Assembly: GCF_037975245.1 (NCBI RefSeq)
Contig: NC_092566.1
Coordinates: 10,357,501 to 10,372,500 of the forward strand
Origin: Apostichopus japonicus
Lineage: Eukaryota; Echinodermata; Holothuroidea; Aspidochirotida; Stichopodidae
Direction: 5' to 3'
DNA length: 15,000 nt
The notes beneath the pieces are model-generated. The model saw only the letters and a list, made by a program, of their open reading frames with translations, searched no databases and was not told the DNA's origin. Every line of letters begins with the position of its first letter. The first letter of the stretch is position 1. Position numbers and translations under genes: made by a program. Of this stretch, positions 9,683 through 15,000 are shown piece by piece.

Positions 9683-9785
9683 CAGTGGTGTTGCCAGACA
9701 TTTGAATCTTGGTTGGTGATATGTCTATTTGTGAATTCCTTCTCGGGGGAGGGGTTGCCCAGGCCACCCATTGGCGACACCACTG
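9683..9785. mobile_element. Nested 103-bp MITE, CAGTGGTG termini
   Basis: The segment starts CAGTGGTGTTGCC and ends GGCGACACCACTG, 13-base imperfect inverted repeats (one mismatch). The interior contains a G-rich patch and no coding. Short elements with CAGTGGYG ends are common in invertebrate genomes. No clean target-site duplication is visible (TCTGTTA left, ATCTGTT right). An equally long mate sits at 11754-11856 in copy 2, so it was present before the two copies separated. Confidence 0.6.
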
Positions 9786-10369
9786 ATCTGTTCTCAGCTC
9801 ACCTAATCCTTTCCAAAAAAATTAAAGAACATTTTAGATCCAGGCCCAATTCAAGCAGAAATTTGACAGATTAATATTGAACTGAAAATATGTCACTGTT
9901 ATGTAAAGTATCTTTATAATTTGAACGTTTGTTGCAAAGATAACATGTTTTGTTGAACATCCCTCAGAATATTGTAGTTTTGATTTCTGTTTTTTTTTAA
10001 TATATTAAAAATTATATAAGAATATATAAGTGGGTTAGTGGGAATAAAATTACTGTTCGGTGGATATTGACAATTATATTTCTTGATGGAATACCATTTT
10101 TAATGTACTTTGTGTGTGACTGTCACAATGATTTTCTGGTCTTTATAGCCTAACATGATTGGATGTGAAGGTGAAGTCACTCCATGAAGTAGCACCTTTC
10201 AGTAAATTCCCCTGCATTAACAGATCATTGAATGTTGTCTTGATGACCTTAACTGCATCTTTATTGAAGAATTCCAGCACTTAGCCAACACGGAGGATCT
10301 ATAGAAAAGCTTGTTCAATCCAGAATTTGCAATTTATAAAATTGACAGTATAGCTGTGATGTGTAATAA
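9786..10369. other. Transposon interior, no gene recognised
   Basis: AT-rich non-coding sequence. The part around 9990-10040 (T run followed by ATATTAAAAATTATATAAG) is more diverged from copy 2 than its surroundings. Confidence 0.4.
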
Positions 10370-10651
10370 TTCAGTCTAAAGTACCGACTGTTCAGTCTGA
10401 TATCAGTCTTATAGACTGAAAGTATTCAATCTTATTAAGACTGGTGCTGCAATAAATCAGTCTAAACTGCTGACTGTTCAGTCTAAAGTGGTTTGATTTT
10501 CAGTCTATTAGACTGAAGAGTATTTAGTCTAATTAAGACTGACCTTCAGTCTTTACATTTCAGACTGGAATTCAGTCTAAGTAGTCTGATCCCTTATCCC
10601 ATCCATCATTAGACTGAAATTTCAGTCGATTAGACTGAAATTTCAGTCTCT
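10370..10651. repeat. Right subterminal AGACTGAA array of copy 1
   Basis: Dense TTCAGTCT/AGACTGAA units in both orientations, including a perfect 18-base palindrome AGACTGAAATTTCAGTCT at 10632-10649 and a near copy at 10611-10628. It is denser and longer than the left array, so the element's two ends are alike but not identical. Confidence 0.85.
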
Positions 10652-10664
10652 CATTTTAAGAGAG
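10652..10664 (-). repeat. Terminal inverted repeat, right end of copy 1
   Basis: CATTTTAAGAGAG, the reverse complement of 5839-5851. The match to copy 2 extends one base further (T at 10665 pairs with A at 10865). Confidence 0.8.
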
Positions 10665-10665
10665 T

Positions 10666-10864
10666 GGGGATTAGATATTGGGCTATGTATGTAATGTGCA
10701 TGGGCTATACATGTATGGTGGAGTACATATCAAATGGGTTGCGGATATGGTGGGTAACATATATTAGTGGGTTGAATGTATATATAGATGATGTAATATA
10801 CAAATTAGGCTATATAGTGTGTTACATATAGAGTGGGTTACACAATATATTAAAACTGGATATT
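10666..10864. other. 199-bp spacer between the two inverted copies
   Basis: Unrelated to the arms. It contains degenerate copies of a unit like GTGGGTTACATATA (near 10750, 10768, 10843) and ATGGGCTATRYATGTA (near 10680 and 10699). GATATT occurs near both edges (10674 and 10859), but not as a clean target-site duplication. No gene. Confidence 0.75.
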
Positions 10865-10865
10865 A

Positions 10866-10878
10866 CTCTCTTAAAATG
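10866..10878 (+). repeat. Terminal inverted repeat, inner end of copy 2
   Basis: Exact match to 5839-5851 and reverse complement of 10652-10664, followed by the perfect palindrome AGACTGAAATTTCAGTCT at 10881-10898. Confidence 0.8.
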
Positions 10879-11160
10879 AGAGACTGAAATTTCAGTCTAA
10901 TCGACTGAAATTTCAGTCTAATGATGGATGGGATAAGGGATCAGACTACTTAGACTGAATTTCAGTCTGAAATGTAAAGACTGAAGGTCAGTCTTAATTA
11001 GACTGAGTACTCTGCAGTCTAATAGACTGAAAATCAAACCACTTTAGACTGAACAGTCAGCAGTTTAGACTGATTTATTGCAGCACCAGTCTTAATTAGA
11101 TTGAATATGCTCAGTCTATTAGACTGAAATCAGACTGAACAGTCGGTCCTTTAGACTGAA
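10879..11160. repeat. Subterminal AGACTGAA array of copy 2
   Basis: Mirror of the right-end array of copy 1, with several point differences, e.g. GAGTACTCTGCAGTC here against GAAGAGTATTTAGTC in copy 1. Confidence 0.85.
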
Positions 11161-11753
11161 TTATTACACATCACAGCTATACTGTCAATCTTATAAACTG
11201 CAAATCCTGGATTGAACAAGCTTTTCTATTGATCCTCCGTGTTAGCTTGGTGCTGGAATTCTTCAATATAGATGCATTTAAGGCCATCATCAAAGACAAC
11301 ATTCAATGATCTGTTAATGCAGGGGAATTTACTGAAAGGTGCTACTTCATTGAGTGACTTCGCCTTCACATCCAATCATGTTAGGCTATAAAGACCAGAA
11401 AATCGTTGTGACAGTCACACACAAAGTACATTAAAAATGGTATTCCATCAAGAAATATAATTGTCAATATCCACCGAACAGTAATTTTATTTCCACTAAC
11501 TCACTAATATATTCTTATAGAATTTTCGTTATCATATTAAAAAAAAAAACAGAAATCAAAACTACAATATTCTGAGGGATGTTCAACATAACATGTTATC
11601 TTTCCAACAAACGTTCAAATTAAAAAGATGCTTTACATAACAGTGACATATTTTCAGTTCAATATTAATCTGTCAAATTTCTGCTTGAATTGGGCCTGGA
11701 TCTAAAATGTTCTTTAATTTTTTTGGAAAGGATTAGGTGAGCTGAGAACAGAT
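11161..11753. other. Copy 2 interior, no gene recognised
   Basis: Mirror of 9786-10369. AT-rich and non-coding, with a local patch of extra divergence around 11500-11550. Confidence 0.4.
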
Positions 11754-11856
11754 CAGTGGTGTCGCCAATGGGTGGCCTGGGGAACCCCTCCCCCGAGAAG
11801 GAATTCACAAACAGACATATCACCAACCAAGATTCAAATGTCTGGCAACACCACTG
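11754..11856. mobile_element. Nested 103-bp MITE in copy 2
   Basis: Mirror of the MITE at 9683-9785, the same length and the same CAGTGGTG ends, with a few substitutions (for example GGGGAACCCC in place of GGGCAACCCC when read in this orientation). Confidence 0.6.
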
Positions 11857-12660
11857 TAACAGAAAGCACTTTAAATTCTTTGTATGTCACCACCAGGTGG
11901 TAATACCCTGGAATTCATTGACAACACAGCTGTAAATTGAGTGGTTATATACCCAGCTGATCCCATCTCCCGATCTCACTGAACTTTAAATTTTCCACTG
12001 TAAAGGATATAGTAACTATACGATCCTGCCTTTACAAAAGGGATATGATGGAAACACGACGATAGTACAATTGATCTGGTACATTGCCTTTTTTCCAGTT
12101 GTGAATCATTAATGTATAGTAGCAACAATTTTCTTAGAATGATTTCAAAATGGGGAAAACATATGACAAATTTTCAGCAGGTTATTTATAAAATATTAGG
12201 AATGGTCAAACTATATATCAGTGCGGTGAACATTTAATACTTTGTGTTTCAATGATATAGATTGGCGATTGCTGAAAGTCATTATCCAGCACACACAAAA
12301 CAAAATGTTACAAGCAAGCAGTTGACAGAATGGCACAAACTTCATAATGGCTATTAGATAAACATGAATTATTATATACTGCATTCACGATTTCATGATA
12401 TGGCATTCATATAAAGCAAATTTGTATGCAAAAACAGTACATGTGACTATTATACCACCCTCAATTATTTCTTAACTTTCTGATAGTAATCATATATAGT
12501 GATTTTGATTGGGATTTCAATCAAATTTTAAAGTTTTATAAATTATCTCACGTGAATCCTTTAATGTCGGCCTCTAGCTGAAAAAGAAATGTCACTCGAG
12601 AGTCGACTAAAAAATTGAAAACAGTTTTGACTCATTACATCACTAAAATTTAAAAAAAAT
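11857..12660. other. Copy 2 interior, no gene recognised
   Basis: Mirror of 8878-9682. Nothing beyond AT-rich non-coding sequence is seen. Confidence 0.4.
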
Positions 12661-12674
12661 GGGGGGGGGGGGGG
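12661..12674. repeat. 14-base poly-G run
   Basis: Mirror of the 12-base poly-C run in copy 1, two bases longer. Confidence 0.9.
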
Positions 12675-13606
12675 AATAATGAGGAAAGGATATTCTCAAA
12701 TGGAATTTTCTACAGTTACTGACTTTATAATAATCAGGTTACTTGCTTTTCATGGAACAAATTATGGAATATTGTGCACAATAAATAATATTAGCTTAAT
12801 TAATTGCTTAATTAAATAAACCTTCAACATAGTGAGTGCAGTGAAATGTAGGAACATTAAAGTAAACATTAAAATAACATGCTCGAAAAATCATACAACA
12901 AAGTTTTTTTGGCAACTAGGTGTTTGTTTAATTACATTCATAATTAGATCAGTATCATTAAAAAACATTTTTAAAAACTAAAAATCAATTAAATATTTAT
13001 TTCTGGAGCCCTCCCTATTCATATAAAACTGTTTGTAAACTCCGGGTAATCAATTTAACGTTTTAGGGTATGTGTTAGTTACTCCTTAAAGGCATTGAAG
13101 ATTTGTCCCAAACAGCATGCAGCCATCTGAAAAAGTTAACTTTCTGTTGCTTGCAAGTGATGTTTGTTCGTGTCGCTAAAAAAGACAGACAGTAATGAAA
13201 CGTGATACCTTGATATCTTTAGCTGGACCTGAGATGTTCATCGCTGTATCGTTTATACACTGTAATGTGGGTATTGACCGTAGCTGTATGTACTGACTGT
13301 ACACTAGTGTCTAATTACCGACGGTAGCAAGCTGTGTTTGTATTTTCTGGGATCGATGGCAGTGTCTAACACTTCTGTTACACCTCATTCGAAACTAGGT
13401 CAGATTACCGGCATTAGACGTTCTTTTTGCGCGAGTCTTCACACCCTTTTAAAGCTACTCCATGCTGACACACGTGGTTCCGGACTACAGAGCAATAAAA
13501 ATGTAACATTCACTCCTTGAAGTAACTCCATGCTGGCTGCCCTTATAGATGTGGCATGGATACGGACGAGAGACTTCACTTCTGTTGGTTGCAAAATTCC
13601 ATACAC
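12675..13606. other. Copy 2 interior, no gene recognised
   Basis: Mirror of about 7932-8865. The 60-codon plus frame at 13338-13520 is also present antisense in copy 1 with only two residue differences, but that reflects recent duplication and not protein constraint; it has no domain. Confidence 0.4.
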
Positions 13607-13626
13607 CATGGAAGCATGGAACTCAC
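13607..13626. repeat. 20-bp indel between the arms
   Basis: These 20 bases are present in copy 2 and absent from the matching point in copy 1 (between ATACAC and AAAACTAG). The segment contains CATGGA twice, so it could be a small templated insertion in copy 2 or a deletion from copy 1. It accounts for the shift in pairing sum from 21559 to 21539. Confidence 0.8.
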
Positions 13627-13677
13627 AAAACTAGTGTTGTAGAGGGGGAGCATAGTCTATGTTAAATGTATGTTCTA

Positions 13678-13821
13678 CGCCTCTGTCCCAGCTGGAATGG
13701 CCAGTTTATCTGCCACAATGAAGAATTGTTTGGGGTTCAATTCTGGTCCGAGAGATAGGATGAAAGGCTGTCAATATTGTCCTTGTCTGCCCTGTGCTGC
13801 ACTCTCAATATCTGTGCCCTC
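13678..13821 (-). pseudogene. Decayed exon, mirror copy
   Basis: Minus-strand counterpart of 7738-7881. The acceptor, the in-frame TGA (13771-13773) and the TAG (13675-13677) are all shared with copy 1, so the stops predate the two copies or both copies descend from an already-disabled element. The 80-codon frame on the plus strand (13670-13912) is the shadow and is identical in both arms. Confidence 0.4.
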
Positions 13822-14435
13822 CTGTTTGGTGAAGATAAAAATAAATGTGATAAAGGACAAGCAATATGGTATAAATCAAAACATTCTTAAAAAAAGATAT
13901 GTTGAGAGGTAGAGAGACTAGACTAGAATAATATTTAGGAGAGAATGGAGAAACAAGAACATGACTGGCATTGTACAAAGGAGATATATCAATTCACGAT
14001 AGGCAGCAATATGTCATCCATGGCGGGTGAGATGTGTTATGTGAAGGTGGATTCAAATTCAACCTAACATTTATGGGTTATCATGTTGATTTTGGCAGGT
14101 ACATGGTTACCAAGCAAGGTTTGTTGTTAGTTGTTTTCAGAAATTTCTCTTTTTAAGGATAAATTGTTCATGACATCTCCTGATTCCATTACATCAGCAT
14201 AGAAAACCAGTGAACAAGGAATATGATTTACATTTTAGCCTACTGATTTCACTAATATGTCTATCTGCTTGTAAAAGAAACTGATTTCATAACATTAGTG
14301 AATGGTAATATTACTGTAAAATCTTATAATAAAGACTGATGGCCCACTATATGTTTAATAAAATAACAAAAGCATACCAATTCTTTTCCAGTTTCCACAT
14401 GATTTAAATACAATGGTAATGGTTTAACAGAATCG
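13822..14435. other. Copy 2 interior, no gene recognised
   Basis: Mirror of 7126-7737, including the pyrimidine-rich acceptor tract (as purines on this strand) adjoining the decayed exon. Confidence 0.4.
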
Positions 14436-14869
14436 TGTTCGCTTCATGCTGTAATGGCTGTAGAAGTCACTACATTTTTTTCAAATAATTAAGGGTGCTT
14501 ACAATCTATGCATAATAGTACTGTGTTTTGCAATTTCTTGAGCATTATTATGTTCAAGTATTTGTTATGAGGTTAACCTAGCCTAGATTCATTTGGGACG
14601 ATCGAGTACATATTGCAGTCCTGACAAGCGTGCTTATTCACCCGACGATTGGGTTCATATGCAGGACAGGCGGGCTAATTTGCCCAACGATCTGGTACCG
14701 TGATAGCTTCATGCTGTAATGGCTGTAGCAGTCACTACATTTTTCAAATAATTAAGGGTGCTTACAATCTATGCATAATAGTACTGTGTTTTGCAATTTC
14801 TTGAGCATTATTATGTCCAAGTATTTGTTATGAGATTAACCTAGCCTAGATTCATTTTGGGACTATCGA
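14436..14869. repeat. Tandem duplication, mirror copy
   Basis: Mirror of 6692-7125: two ~170-base segments separated by two diverged 42-bp units (about 14606-14698). The duplication was therefore in the ancestor of both copies. Confidence 0.85.
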
Positions 14870-15000
14870 GTACATACTGCAGGACAAGCGTGCTTATTCG
14901 CCCGACGATCGGGTACATATGCAGGGCAGGCGGGCTGATTTGCCCGACGATCGGGTACATACGCAGGACAGGCGGGCTGATTTGCCCGACGATCGGGTAC
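14870..15000. repeat. 42-bp minisatellite in copy 2 (cut by window end)
   Basis: Mirror of the array at 6519-6690; units read GCCCGACGATCGGGTAC on this strand. The array continues past the window end, so the copy number cannot be compared. Confidence 0.9.

Larger units (their letters stand above)
5839..10664. mobile_element. TIR DNA transposon, copy 1 (about 4.8 kb, apparently non-autonomous)
   Basis: The element begins CTCTCTTAAAATG at 5839-5851 and ends with its exact reverse complement at 10652-10664. Both ends carry subterminal arrays of AGACTGAA/TTCAGTCT. The same terminus reappears at 10866 as the start of an inverted second copy, which supports this being a real element end. No long open frame for a transposase exists inside. 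Candidate coding remnants are a SAM-like first exon and one decayed exon. I do not see a clear target-site duplication: the left flank ends GATGTATG and the right flank begins TGGGGATT, sharing at most TG. The superfamily cannot be assigned from sequence alone. Confidence 0.7.
6556..10665 (+). repeat. Left arm of giant inverted repeat
   Basis: This arm is the reverse complement of 10865-15000. Matching positions sum to 21530 at the inner end, 21539 around 8201/13338 and 9683/11856, 21559 around 7647/13912, and 21556 at the window edge, so the arms differ by several small indels. By-eye comparison of a few 60-base blocks gave zero to two substitutions each. The true arm probably extends left to 5839, where copy 1 ends; its mate lies beyond the window. 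Confidence 0.95.
10865..15000 (-). repeat. Right arm of giant inverted repeat (cut by window end)
   Basis: Reverse complement of the left arm. It carries, in mirror order, the AGACTGAA array, the nested MITE, the poly-G run, the decayed exon, the duplicated ~170-base segments and the 42-bp minisatellite. The match is still running at base 15000. Confidence 0.95.
10866..15000 (-). mobile_element. TIR DNA transposon, copy 2 (inverted, incomplete in window)
   Basis: Begins CTCTCTTAAAATG at 10866-10878 followed by the subterminal array, and is otherwise the mirror of copy 1. By analogy with copy 1 the far end would be expected roughly 700 bp beyond the window. No transposase frame is visible. 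Confidence 0.7.

Noticed and set aside
5839-15000. Polinton/Maverick, LTR or LINE identity for the large repeat
   Set aside because: No polymerase, integrase, capsid, reverse transcriptase or LTR signature is visible; short TIRs and length fit a cut-and-paste element better.

Overview
The window looks like non-coding, repeat-rich nuclear DNA from an animal, most likely a marine invertebrate. It is AT-rich, carries long TA, GGA, G/C-homopolymer and AT-rich microsatellites, contains no intact long reading frame, and has exon-like pieces bounded by GT/AG splice signals. I cannot name the species. No rRNA, tRNA, CRISPR or prokaryotic-type gene was seen.

Bases 1 to about 5838 are ordinary intergenic or intronic DNA: a purine-only GGA tract, a ~135-base TA microsatellite, an 11-bp-stem hairpin, three perfect cAMP-response-element palindromes (TGACGTCA) within 1.4 kb, poly-G and poly-C runs, and one consensus TATA-like motif. 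No gene could be supported there.

From 5839 the window is built from two copies of one DNA transposon in opposite orientation. Copy 1 runs from 5839 to 10664. It starts with CTCTCTTAAAATG, ends with the reverse complement of the same 13 bases, and has arrays of the short palindrome-forming unit AGACTGAA/TTCAGTCT just inside each end. Copy 2 begins at 10866 with the same terminus and runs out of the window at 15000 while still matching copy 1. The copies are separated by 199 bp of unrelated, weakly repetitive AT-rich DNA. The visible result is an inverted repeat with arms of about 4.1 kb, close to identical over most of their length but differing by scattered substitutions and indels.

Inside copy 1, reading rightwards, are: two CCAAT boxes; a short first-exon candidate (6286-6355) whose product looks like the start of a SAM domain; a GC- and CpG-rich 42-bp minisatellite; a 263-bp-period duplication; a decayed exon (7738-7881) with in-frame stops shared by both copies; a poly-C run; and a nested 103-bp MITE with CAGTGGTG termini. 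No transposase is encoded in what is visible, so both copies look non-autonomous or dead. The first-exon candidate and the decayed exon suggest descent from an element, or a captured host gene, encoding an intron-containing SAM-type protein.
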